Source: Candidatus Omnitrophota bacterium
GTDB lineage: Bacteria; Omnitrophota; Gorgyraeia; DTHP01
Direction of reading: 5' to 3'
Length of the DNA: 39,558 nt
Assembly: GCA_023819145.1 (NCBI GenBank)
Contig: JAMWCW010000012.1
Location: 1-39,558, forward strand
The notes below the pieces were generated by a model. That model did no database searches and was not told the DNA's origin. It worked only from the letters and a program-made list of their open reading frames with translations. Made by a program: the position numbers and the translations under genes. Shown piece by piece: positions 1-6,942 of this stretch. Each line of letters begins with the position of its first letter. Positions within the stretch are counted from its first letter, which is position 1.

Positions 1-16
1 TGAACGATTAGTTCAT

Positions 17-45
17 ATTTTATGGACTTTAAAGAAAATTGTCAA
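17..45 (-). promoter_or_regulatory. sigma70-like promoter firing off the left edge
   Basis: On the minus strand a TTGACA (-35, 40-45) and a TAAAAT (-10, 17-22) are separated by exactly 17 bp. The 15 bp just upstream of the -35 (46-60) are nearly identical to those upstream of a second minus-strand promoter at 677-705. The transcript would leave the window, so the driven gene is not visible. Prediction from consensus match only. Confidence 0.5.
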
Positions 46-104
46 GCCCAAATTAATGTGGACTGGAAGGTGGGTAGCTGGTGTCCAAAAAGTGTCTATA
101 CACC

Positions 105-140
105 ATTAAAATTGGTTAAAATTTATTAAAATAGGTTAAA
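105..140. repeat. AT-rich direct repeat, 16-bp unit
   Basis: The unit ATTAAAATNGGTTAAA occurs at 105-120 and 125-140 (20-bp period), and a diverged third copy lies around 342-358. It stands in non-coding DNA between the tRNA fragment and the left-edge promoter. Function is unknown; simple AT-rich drift is possible. Confidence 0.4.
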
Positions 141-220
141 ACAAAAAATCTCCGCAACTTATTTATGGAGTTTGTATTTACAAACAAAATCAATTACTTA
201 TGAAAAATATCTCAAATCGT

Positions 221-259
221 TTATGAGTCAGCTGCTCTAACCATCTGAGCTATGGGCCC
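221..259 (-). tRNA. 5' half of a CAT-anticodon tRNA (truncated)
   Basis: Read on the minus strand, 259-221 is a canonical tRNA 5' half. It has acceptor arm GGGCCCA, TA at positions 8-9, a D-arm with GCTC/GAGC stem and a GG-containing loop, then the anticodon 5' stem GCTGA and loop CTCATAA (anticodon CAT: Met, or Ile after lysidine modification). The next bases, ACGAT, cannot pair with GCTGA, and no T-arm or 3' acceptor strand follows down to position 1. The gene is therefore cut at the anticodon loop, either a remnant of an integration or deletion or split by an intron reaching past the window edge. AT-rich promoter-like sequence sits just upstream. It is unlikely to yield a functional tRNA as it stands. 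Confidence 0.75.
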
Positions 260-440
260 GGAAATATTTGTAGCATTTTATATTACTATAAAGCAAAAAA
301 ATCGGCAAGGAAAAAGTTAATTTAACAAACCGGTAGAAAAACTTAAATTAGGTTAAAAATAAATAGGAGTTTAACAAAATAATGGGAGACGACTTACAAG
401 AGGATTATAAATCTTAGGCCATCTAATGTTACAAATTTAC

Positions 441-583
441 TTATGAACGAATTTGCCACCCATAAACAGAATTACATTCATTCATACTCCATTTCAGACA
501 CGTTACCCATTGCAACTTTATTCCTTGTTTACTTATCTTTATTTCTTTAACTGATGGGCTGACCCACTCCTTCTTTTTTTCAT
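441..583 (-). pseudogene. possible small peptide gene, frameshifted in an A run
   Basis: An ATG at 583-581 follows AGAGGG (about 590-595) at a normal ribosome-binding distance and lies about 95 bp downstream of a consensus-like minus-strand promoter. The ATG frame stops after 14 codons. If the run of seven A (574-580) had one more base, the frame would continue for 47 residues to the TAA at 441. The N-terminus would then be lysine-rich, followed by EWVSPSVKEIKI, then two Cys and four Trp residues. A Lys-rich start followed by W-x-x-P-x-V-K-E resembles leader peptides of ribosomally made modified peptides. This is weak evidence: the gene may be decayed, phase-variable, miscalled in the homopolymer, or not real. 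No maturase gene lies nearby in the window. Confidence 0.25.
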
Positions 584-676
584 CTTCAACCCTCTATTTT
601 ATCTTGTTATCTGCCAAACGTAACTTATTTACCACTGTACAGCCTCACCACCCACCTCTTCGTGGCTGAGGAATAA

Positions 677-705
677 ATAATATACCTTTCTAAACCTTCA
701 GTCAA
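677..705 (-). promoter_or_regulatory. sigma70-like promoter, minus strand
   Basis: TTGACT (700-705) and TATTAT (677-682) on the minus strand are 17 bp apart. The 20-bp stretch 701-720 is a near copy of 41-60, which places the same upstream sequence against the -35 of the left-edge promoter. It points towards the possible peptide gene at 441-583 and the tRNA fragment. Confidence 0.5.
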
Positions 706-751
706 GCCCAAAATAATGTATAAAGAACCTAGAACCTCAAACCAACCTCCC

Positions 752-838
752 CCACCTCGTAGGTGTCCAAAGTCGGCTGAGATAAGTGCCGTTAAATAAA
801 CGATTTATGGCAGGCGAAAAAGACCACCTACGAGGTGG
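752..838. repeat. 87-bp palindromic element, copy A
   Basis: The arms CCACCTCGTAGGTG (752-765) and CACCTACGAGGTGG (825-838) are perfect 14-bp inverted repeats. Each arm is itself a mini-hairpin (CACCT, 3-nt loop, AGGTG). The interior can form a further short stem. A second element of exactly the same length with the same arms lies at 33290-33376. Copy A sits 37 bp beyond the stop of the AsmA-like gene, so it could act as a 3' processing or termination structure. It may equally be a small non-autonomous mobile repeat (REP/BIME or MITE type). Confidence 0.7.
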
Positions 839-875
839 AGAAGGTATGAGAAGGGCAAACAAAAAAACTTTTGCC

Positions 876-1616
876 TTACTTTCCTCCAAAGGGAAGTTTT
901 ATTTTATCCTTTATCTTCTCGGTAGTATCGGAAATTAGGGACTCTGTTTTAGAAAGAGTGTCTCCCAGAGTAGTGGATAAGCCCCTAAGGTCAAAATTAA
1001 CCAGCCCGGAAATGGTAGTATTCATCATCGCCTTCACGAGGATAAGCGTGGCCAGTGCATTGGGGTCTTTTATGTCAGAATATGTTTCATCAAGGTTAAT
1101 ATTAAATTCTTTTACGACAGGAGTTGGTCCTTTGGAATAATCTTTATAGATAACCTTGCCTATCTTAAGCTGAAGTTTATCAATCTGGATTTGCGGGGTC
1201 TTTGCCTTTTCTTGGGATCCTTTACCTTCTTTTTGTACCTGAACAACCTTAAGGGCATCGAGATTGACTTTACCATCCTTGTTCTTCACAACTACAAATT
1301 CTTTAAGGTTAAATCTTGCTTCGTAAAGATGGACTTTGCGTTTTAGAAGTTGGGAAAGATTATACTTTACATAGATATGGGGAATATCAACCATTATTTT
1401 ATCTTCAAAATCTATAGGATTATAAAGCAAAAGTCCCTTTATATCAATTAGCGTGTTCAACAACTCTAAATTAACACTGGATAACTGTAAACGTAATCCG
1501 GTTACTATTTTTACTCCTTTTTCAACACCCACTTTAACAATCGTGTCTTTCAAAATAACTACTAAAGCAAACGCCACTAATAAGAAAATAATTACTGCCA
1601 TAAAAAATTTCTTCAT
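876..1616 (-). CDS. AsmA-like inner-membrane-anchored protein
   Basis: This 246-residue protein opens with one N-terminal membrane helix (about residues 4-24) and a soluble extracytoplasmic remainder rich in alternating beta pattern. The stretch around residues 50-80 (...LLLYNPIDFED...IPHIYVKYN...) is the hallmark of AsmA/DUF748-type proteins, in which NP-x-x-F follows a beta hairpin. Larger AsmA relatives are linked to outer-membrane lipid transport and biogenesis; this short version is known only by similarity. The start is supported by AAAGGAGGAG just upstream. It lies last in the minus-strand series after the Thi4 gene, but the 150-bp gap contains a TATAAT (1646-1651), so it may have its own promoter. 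The C-terminus is a Lys-rich amphipathic tail. Confidence 0.65.
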   Translation of the reverse strand: MKKFFMAVIIFLLVAFALVVILKDTIVKVGVEKGVKIVTGLRLQLSSVNLELLNTLIDIKGLLLYNPIDFEDKIMVDIPHIYVKYNLSQLLKRKVHLYEARFNLKEFVVVKNKDGKVNLDALKVVQVQKEGKGSQEKAKTPQIQIDKLQLKIGKVIYKDYSKGPTPVVKEFNINLDETYSDIKDPNALATLILVKAMMNTTISGLVNFDLRGLSTTLGDTLSKTESLISDTTEKIKDKIKLPFGGK

Positions 1617-1666
1617 GGACTCCTCCTTTCTTTGTGTATTGTAGGATTATATACTATCATCACAGA

Positions 1667-1720
1667 TGCCTCCCGCCTATTTGGCAGAGGTGGGACATTT
1701 ACCAGAAAAGGCGAGAGGCA
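1667..1720. repeat. 54-bp imperfect inverted repeat
   Basis: TGCCTCCCGCCT (1667-1678) and AGGCGAGAGGCA (1709-1720) pair at 11 of 12 positions around a 30-nt loop. The element lies between the Thi4-type gene and the AsmA-like gene. It could be a REP-like element or a 3' stabilising hairpin; there is no U-tract. Confidence 0.5.
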
Positions 1721-1735
1721 CGCTTTTATAGAGAT

Positions 1736-1756
1736 GCTCTGTAACGGAAACAGAGC
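1736..1756 (-). other. hairpin downstream of thi4
   Basis: GCTCTGT (1736-1742) and ACAGAGC (1750-1756) form a perfect 7-bp stem with a 7-nt loop, 12 bp after the stop of the Thi4-type gene. No run of T follows on the minus strand, so it does not qualify as an intrinsic terminator by sequence. Confidence 0.4.
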
Positions 1757-1768
1757 AAAGAAGGCAAG

Positions 1769-2593
1769 TTATATTTTATAGTTATGTCCGATAGTGTTGG
1801 ACTTTATCTCTTCCAAAAACAACAATTTTTTAACCTCTTCAGCAGCTTTAATTCCTGAATAAAGCATTGCTCCAAATGTAGGGCCCATACGCGGAAGACC
1901 AAAAACCGTTGCTACCGACATCCCACAAACAATCAAACCCGGATGAACCTCTCCGGTTTTTTCTATAATCAAATCCTCCGATGCCTCTACCCACATTGGA
2001 CCCATACCTTTAATTTTCAACAATCCCCGTTTATTTAAAGCTTCGCATATTATCGCGTCGTGACCGGTGGCATCAATCACCACTTTAGACTCTAACGCTA
2101 CCGGGTCAATACAATTTATCTGCCGGGGCAGAGTAGAAACAGGCGACCAATTTATTACCAAACCTGCCACCCGATTTCCCTGCTTTACAACCACATCGTC
2201 CACTTTCGTCATATTAAGGATTCTTAATCCTGCATCACAGGCAGAAGCAATCAATTTCGCACAGGCATGGGGAGCAAGAGTAGTAAAGAGCCCTTTTTCT
2301 ACCTCTTTATAGGGAATACCCAATTCCTCAAGGAGTTTCTCCGCCGGGGCACGGACGGTCAAAGTATTCATTAAATATCCTCCGCTCCAGAAGCCTCCGC
2401 CGAGATAATTATTTGCCTCTATAATTAAAACCTTTGCGCCTGCTTCGGCTAACTTTTTACCTGCCATAAGTCCTGAAGGGCCACCACCGGCAATAAGCAC
2501 ATCTACCCGCGTATTTTTAATAAACTCTTCAGAAAAATCTCTAACAATTGCCTGTGTAATTTTTTCTTCGGAAATTTTCTCAAACTTGACCAT
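1769..2593 (-). CDS. thi4: Thi4-type thiazole synthase (thiamin precursor)
   Basis: Thi4 enzymes build the ADP-thiazole precursor of thiamin from NAD and glycine, with sulfur from sulfide or from an active-site Cys. The 274-residue protein has the FAD/NAD-binding Rossmann start (VLIAGGGPSGLMAG, about residues 33-46), a GGGFWSGG loop near 66-73, and late motifs ATGHDA and PRMGPTFGAM. At the position where archaeal sulfide-using enzymes carry His (H-x-D-P) and yeast Thi4 carries the sulfur-donating Cys205 (C-M-D-P), this protein has C-I-D-P, with Cys about residue 161. That suggests a Cys-type, possibly single-turnover enzyme. Two ATGs are adjacent; the second is 6 bp from GGAGG and is preferred. 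The gene starts 40 bp after kdtA ends, in the same direction. No TPP riboswitch was seen upstream. Confidence 0.88.
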   Translation of the reverse strand: MVKFEKISEEKITQAIVRDFSEEFIKNTRVDVLIAGGGPSGLMAGKKLAEAGAKVLIIEANNYLGGGFWSGGYLMNTLTVRAPAEKLLEELGIPYKEVEKGLFTTLAPHACAKLIASACDAGLRILNMTKVDDVVVKQGNRVAGLVINWSPVSTLPRQINCIDPVALESKVVIDATGHDAIICEALNKRGLLKIKGMGPMWVEASEDLIIEKTGEVHPGLIVCGMSVATVFGLPRMGPTFGAMLYSGIKAAEEVKKLLFLEEIKSNTIGHNYKI

Positions 2594-2633
2594 CATCTAC
2601 CTCCATTTTTTAGTATATTAACACAGAAAATCA

Positions 2634-3920
2634 CTACCTGTCAAGGTATTTGGATAGCGCCTCTAAGTTCCTTGCAGTTGCCCCCCGCGCTTTTAAAACC
2701 ACTTCTTTAGCAAGTAAACCTATTCTTTCTCTTTCAGCCGGTGCATCAAGCAAATTAATAATGCAGTCTTTAAATTCCTTTTTATTTTCGCAAACAAGAA
2801 CAGCATTTTTTTCCTGAAAAACTTTAAAAATATCTAAAAAGTTGAAAAAGTATTTTCCGGAAATAACCGCTTTAGAGAAAACCGCAGGTTCAATAATATT
2901 GTGCCCTCCTTTCTTAGTTAAACTTCCTCCCACAAAAACAATGTCTGCTATCATATAGTAATTTCGCAACTGACCAACGGTATCAAGAATAAAAACCGTT
3001 AATTGGTAATTGGTAACTGGCAACTGATAATTTAAAGAAGATAATCTTATGGAGGAAAACCTCTTTTTAATAACCAATTTTTCTATTTCCGTGCTTCTTT
3101 CTGGATGGCGGGGAGCAAGGACTAATCGCAAATCAGGATAATCCAGGAGCAGTTCCTTATAAACCGCTAAAATAATTTTTTCTTCTCCTTTATGCGTACT
3201 TCCCGCCACCAGAAGCTTTTCTTTTGTTCCTATGCCTAATTTCCGTCTTAAATCAGTATAATCTTTTTTTGAATCCGCATAATCTGTGTCGTCAAATTTC
3301 ATATTTCCCGTAACGGAAACTTTTTCTTGATTTACCCCTAAATCAATAAATCTCTTTTTATCCTTCTGGGATTGCGCTAAAACCAAACTAATTCTTCTTA
3401 AAATCGGTTTCAAGAGAAACTTCACCAATCTATACCGTCTAAAAGCTTTGTCGGAAATCCTTGCATTAACTAATACCATCGGGATTTTGAGCATATAACT
3501 TTGAAAAATAAAATTGGGCCAGAGTTCTGTCTCTAAAACAACCAAGAGTGAAGGTTTAATGGCTCGAAAAGTTTTTCTCACTATAAAGCTGAAATCAAGG
3601 GGCGCATAGATTACTATCTCGTCGGGCAAAGCAAATTTTCTGGCTAAAACGTTTCCCGTTTTAGTAACCGTGGAGAAAACAATTTTATAATCCGCATAAC
3701 TCTCCCGCAAAAGTTTCCAGAGAAACCTGCTTGCATTCACTTCTCCAACGCTTACCGCGTGAATCCAAACAACTTTTTTCCCTTTTATTTTTTGGAAAAA
3801 ATTTTTAGGGAAAATCCCCAAACGTTGAAGAAAATCCCGATGATACTTTCTCTTGTAGATTAAGTAGGTAAGATAAAAAAAAGAAAGAAAGGCAAAAACT
3901 ATATCATAAAAAATATACAT
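2634..3920 (-). CDS. waaA: 3-deoxy-D-manno-octulosonic acid (Kdo) transferase
   Basis: WaaA/KdtA adds Kdo to the lipid A precursor at the inner membrane, an early step in LPS core assembly. The 428-residue protein has an N-terminal membrane anchor (about 5-20), the GT-B N-domain motifs VWIHAVSVGEV (about 50-60), ETELWPNF and ARISDKAFRRY, and the C-domain region APRHPER, DTVGQL, FVGGSL and GGHNIIEPA typical of the family. Its presence argues for a diderm with lipid A. Oddity: residues about 297-309 (NYQLPVT then NYQLTV) are encoded by five copies of the 7-bp repeat found between genes elsewhere in the window (2998-3032). They fall in a loop that varies in the family, so the enzyme probably still works. 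It lies 44 bp downstream of xerC in the same direction. Confidence 0.93.
   Translation of the reverse strand: MYIFYDIVFAFLSFFYLTYLIYKRKYHRDFLQRLGIFPKNFFQKIKGKKVVWIHAVSVGEVNASRFLWKLLRESYADYKIVFSTVTKTGNVLARKFALPDEIVIYAPLDFSFIVRKTFRAIKPSLLVVLETELWPNFIFQSYMLKIPMVLVNARISDKAFRRYRLVKFLLKPILRRISLVLAQSQKDKKRFIDLGVNQEKVSVTGNMKFDDTDYADSKKDYTDLRRKLGIGTKEKLLVAGSTHKGEEKIILAVYKELLLDYPDLRLVLAPRHPERSTEIEKLVIKKRFSSIRLSSLNYQLPVTNYQLTVFILDTVGQLRNYYMIADIVFVGGSLTKKGGHNIIEPAVFSKAVISGKYFFNFLDIFKVFQEKNAVLVCENKKEFKDCIINLLDAPAERERIGLLAKEVVLKARGATARNLEALSKYLDR
2998..3032 (-). repeat. 7-bp tandem repeat inside kdtA
   Basis: Five consecutive 7-bp units (GTTAATT, GGTAATT, GGTAACT, GGCAACT, GATAATT) lie in frame within the Kdo transferase gene. 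Three units make 21 bp, hence a seven-residue protein period (NYQLPVT/NYQLTV). The unit is the same family as the intergenic GTAATCN arrays at 19-39 kb. Confidence 0.8.
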
Positions 3921-3964
3921 CTTAAACCCTATGGTTTGAGAAACTTTACCATCAAATAAATGAC

Positions 3965-4831
3965 TTAAGCTCGGGGATGTGCCTTTTCATAAACTGCCTT
4001 AAGGCGCTCAGCAGTAACATGGGTATAAATCTGCGTAGTGGATAGATTGGCATGACCTAAGAGTTCTTGAACTGCTCTTAAGTCTGCTCCGCGTTCTAAA
4101 AGATGCGTGGCAAAAGAATGTCTTAAAGCATGGGGGGAAATTTTCTCCCGCAGTGCGGTTCTCCTGACATATTTATCCAGAATCAAGCGCACCCCCCGCA
4201 CAGTAATCCTTCTTCCGCGGTTGTTCAAAAATACTGCTTTGTGTTCTTTAAAAACAGGAAAACGCGATTCTAAGTAAGTCTTTATTGCTCTCAAAGCTCT
4301 ATCCCCAATGGGAACAAATCTCTCTTTTTTACCTTTTCCTCTCACCTTAACTGCTCCTCCAATAAAATCAATATCCTCGACATCCAAACCTACCAATTCC
4401 GAAATCCGCATACCTGTGCTATAAATTGTTTCCATAATCGCCCTGTCGCGCAGACCTGAAAGGTCATTTTCGGCAGATTCTATTAATTTTGCTACCTCAT
4501 CCACAGTAAGAAAAAGAGGTAGCTTCTTATCCAACTTGGGAGCACGCATTCCTAAGGCAGGGTTATTTTTAATGTATCCCTCCCTCACCAAAAACTTAAA
4601 GAAACTTCTCAGACACGACACTCTCCGGGCAACCGTTTTTTTGGAGAAATTCTTTGTTTTTAACTCTGCTAAAAATCTTCTTATATCCAAGTGATTTATC
4701 TCTTCAATGGGTTTTTCTCCAACAAAAGAAGAAAAATATTTCAAATCTATTGTGTAATTTATCAAAGTGTGCTCCGAATAATTTTTCTCAATTTTTAGAT
4801 AATTTAGAAATTTATCTATATAACGTTCCAT
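3965..4831 (-). CDS. xerC: site-specific tyrosine recombinase XerC
   Basis: XerC, with XerD, resolves chromosome dimers at dif. The 288-residue length is normal for Xer proteins. The N-terminal SAM-like core-binding domain (about 1-85, with YSEHTLINYTIDL) precedes the catalytic domain. The catalytic set is visible: Arg in TGMRISELVGL, Lys in GKGKKERFVP, H-x-x-R in HALRHSFATHL, His in LGHANLSTTQ and the nucleophile Tyr in IYTHV. Position downstream of topA and dprA matches the dprA-topA-xerC arrangement of many bacteria, which favours XerC over XerD or a phage integrase. There is no obvious Shine-Dalgarno before the ATG. Confidence 0.88.
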   Translation of the reverse strand: MERYIDKFLNYLKIEKNYSEHTLINYTIDLKYFSSFVGEKPIEEINHLDIRRFLAELKTKNFSKKTVARRVSCLRSFFKFLVREGYIKNNPALGMRAPKLDKKLPLFLTVDEVAKLIESAENDLSGLRDRAIMETIYSTGMRISELVGLDVEDIDFIGGAVKVRGKGKKERFVPIGDRALRAIKTYLESRFPVFKEHKAVFLNNRGRRITVRGVRLILDKYVRRTALREKISPHALRHSFATHLLERGADLRAVQELLGHANLSTTQIYTHVTAERLKAVYEKAHPRA

Positions 4832-4880
4832 CGCTCTATAAACTTAACCTCAAAATCCTATTTTATAACAAAAATGCCTT

Positions 4881-6896
4881 TTAGGAGTTAGTGTTTTGTA
4901 CCACGGGTAATTTGCGTGCCGTGAACTTACAATTGGGATAATTAGAACATCCATAAAAAAACCCTTTGCGCGATTTGCGCTCTACCAATTCTCCGTTACA
5001 TCCTTCTTGAGGACATTTTACGCCGGTAGTTATTGTCTTTGCGTTTTTGCATTCAGGATATCCAGAACAACTTAAAAATTTCCCCTTTCTGCCCCATTTA
5101 ATCACCATTGGCCTTCCGCACTCTGCACACACTTGGTCAGTAGCAATGGTTTCTTTTCTTACATTACGCATAGAGACCTGAGCAATGTTAAGTTTTCTCT
5201 TAAAAGGTTCATAAAATTCATGCAAAAGTTTTACCCAGTCCACACTACCCTCTTCCACCTCATCAAGTTTTTCCTCCATTTCTGCGGTAAACCGCAGATT
5301 AAGGATGTCAGGAAACGATTCCTCAAGCAGTTCGGTAACAATCATCCCCATCTCTGTAGGGAAAAAATATCCTTTATCTCGACGAACATAATCGCGGGCA
5401 ATTATGGTTTGAATAATCGGAGCGTATGTTGATGGACGACCAATGCCCTCCTCTTCCAGAGCCTTTACTAAAGTTGCGTCAGAATAGCGTGGTGGAGGTT
5501 TAGTAAAATGTTGAGAAGGAAGTAAATTCATAAGTAACAATTCCTCACCCTCTTCTAAGATGGGAAGAATATTTTCATTGTTGTTATCCTCTTTATAAAT
5601 AATTAAGTACCCCGGGAAAAGCAACTTTGAGCCACTGGCAGAAAACAGATATTCTCCTGCTTGAATATCCACGCTCATCACCTCAAATACTGCAGGGTTC
5701 ATCTGTGAAGCCACAAACTTCCTCCAGATAAGTTCGTAGAGTTTAAACTGTTCAGAAGTAAGATATCCTTTTATTTTATCCGGCTCACGCAAAACCGAGG
5801 TCGGGCGGATTGCCTCATGTGCCTCTTGGGCAGATTTTTTAGACCTGTATTGATAGGAAACATCCGGTAGATAATCTTTTCCAAATCTCTCCTGAATAAA
5901 CCGCCGTAATTCTTCTAAGGCAGAATCCGCAACCCTCACTGAGTCCGTGCGCATATAAGTAATTAAACCCACAGTTTCTTCTTTCCCAAGGTCTATACCT
6001 TCATATAATTGTTGAGCAATGCGCATGGTTTTCTCTGCAGAAAAATGTAGTTTATTGAATGCTTCTTGTTGAAGTTTACTGGTGGTAAATGGAGGCTGGG
6101 GATTTTTCCTTTTCTGTTTTAGCTCGATATTCTTTACTAAAAATTTCTCTCTTTTTATCTTCTCTACTAAATCCTCAGCGGTTTCTCTATTCTTTATCTC
6201 TGCTTTGTTTTCCCCAATCTTCTCTAACTTCGCCTTAAATGATTCTTCTGGAGGAGGGGTGCTTTTCCCCTCTACCAGCGGGGTGAGGTGTTCTATTTTT
6301 CTTTTTTTCAATTCCGCCTCAATTTCCCAGTATTCCTGAGGAATAAAATTTTTAATCTCCTTTTCTCTTTCTACAATTAATTTTACTGCCACTGACTGCA
6401 CCCTTCCCGCACTCAAACCTCTCCCTACTTTCTTCCAGAGTAGAGGACTCAAAGAATATCCCACAATTCGGTCAAGGATTCTTCTTGCCTGCTGGGCATT
6501 AACGAGATTCATATTGATGGTAGTGGGATGTTTAAAAGCCTCTCTTACTGCCTCGGGAGTAATTTCGTGAAAGACAACTCGATGCATAGTTTTATTTTTT
6601 CCTAAAAGATTAGAAAGATGCCAGCTGATTGCTTCTCCTTCACGGTCAGGGTCGGTTGCTAAATATAGGCAAGGCTCATCCTTTACCGTCTTTTTAAGCT
6701 TATTTATTACCTTTTTTCTTCCCGGCAGGATGCTGTAATGAGGCTTAAAATTATTCTCAATCTCCACCGACATAGAAGAACCGCGCAAATCCATTACATG
6801 CCCCATTGAAGATTCTACCGTGTAGCCGTCGCCTAAAATTTTATTCAGTGTCTTTGCTTTAGCGGGTGACTCAACAATGACCAGTCCTTTTGCCAT
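4881..6896 (-). CDS. topA: DNA topoisomerase I
   Basis: Type IA topoisomerase that relaxes negative supercoils. The 671-residue protein has the TOPRIM domain at the N-terminus (ESPAKAKTL, then the acidic DPDREGEAISWHL), the active-site Tyr in GLITYMRTDS, and ARY-DATLVKALEE-type hinge motifs later. At the C-terminus two four-Cys zinc-binding repeats are visible: CAECG...CSGYPEC and CPQEGC...CSNYPNC. The ATG at 6896 is 6 bp from GAGG and is preferred to the GTG one codon earlier. It is 46 bp downstream of dprA and 49 bp upstream of xerC, probably co-transcribed with both. Confidence 0.96.
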   Translation of the reverse strand: MAKGLVIVESPAKAKTLNKILGDGYTVESSMGHVMDLRGSSMSVEIENNFKPHYSILPGRKKVINKLKKTVKDEPCLYLATDPDREGEAISWHLSNLLGKNKTMHRVVFHEITPEAVREAFKHPTTINMNLVNAQQARRILDRIVGYSLSPLLWKKVGRGLSAGRVQSVAVKLIVEREKEIKNFIPQEYWEIEAELKKRKIEHLTPLVEGKSTPPPEESFKAKLEKIGENKAEIKNRETAEDLVEKIKREKFLVKNIELKQKRKNPQPPFTTSKLQQEAFNKLHFSAEKTMRIAQQLYEGIDLGKEETVGLITYMRTDSVRVADSALEELRRFIQERFGKDYLPDVSYQYRSKKSAQEAHEAIRPTSVLREPDKIKGYLTSEQFKLYELIWRKFVASQMNPAVFEVMSVDIQAGEYLFSASGSKLLFPGYLIIYKEDNNNENILPILEEGEELLLMNLLPSQHFTKPPPRYSDATLVKALEEEGIGRPSTYAPIIQTIIARDYVRRDKGYFFPTEMGMIVTELLEESFPDILNLRFTAEMEEKLDEVEEGSVDWVKLLHEFYEPFKRKLNIAQVSMRNVRKETIATDQVCAECGRPMVIKWGRKGKFLSCSGYPECKNAKTITTGVKCPQEGCNGELVERKSRKGFFYGCSNYPNCKFTARKLPVVQNTNS

Positions 6897-6942
6897 CACT
6901 TCCTCTCCCGTGGCAGAATAATTCTACCCTAAATTATTCCTA

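Larger units (their letters stand above)
1..875. other. 875-bp gap without an intact gene
   Basis: Besides the listed promoters, tRNA half, possible peptide gene and palindrome, I see only AT-rich sequence here. The apparent plus-strand frame beginning at 871 is antisense to the AsmA-like gene. The 20-bp direct repeat at 41-60 and 701-720 (GTCAAGCCCAAAWTAATGTR) is the main other structure. Confidence 0.6.

Noticed and set aside
1-220. Group I intron in the CAT tRNA
   Set aside because: The insertion point fits, but only a 4-bp P1-like pairing without a U-G at the splice site was found, core motifs are not convincing, and the 3' exon is out of view. Left as an open alternative in the finding.
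871-1140. Open plus-strand frame of 89 codons
   Set aside because: It is antisense to the AsmA-like gene, which has a membrane anchor, a family motif and a Shine-Dalgarno.
1736-1756. Intrinsic terminator after thi4
   Set aside because: The 7-bp hairpin is perfect but no T-run follows on the minus strand.
2594-2633. TPP riboswitch before thi4
   Set aside because: The gap to kdtA is only 40 bp, too short, and no thi-box sequence is present before kdtA either.
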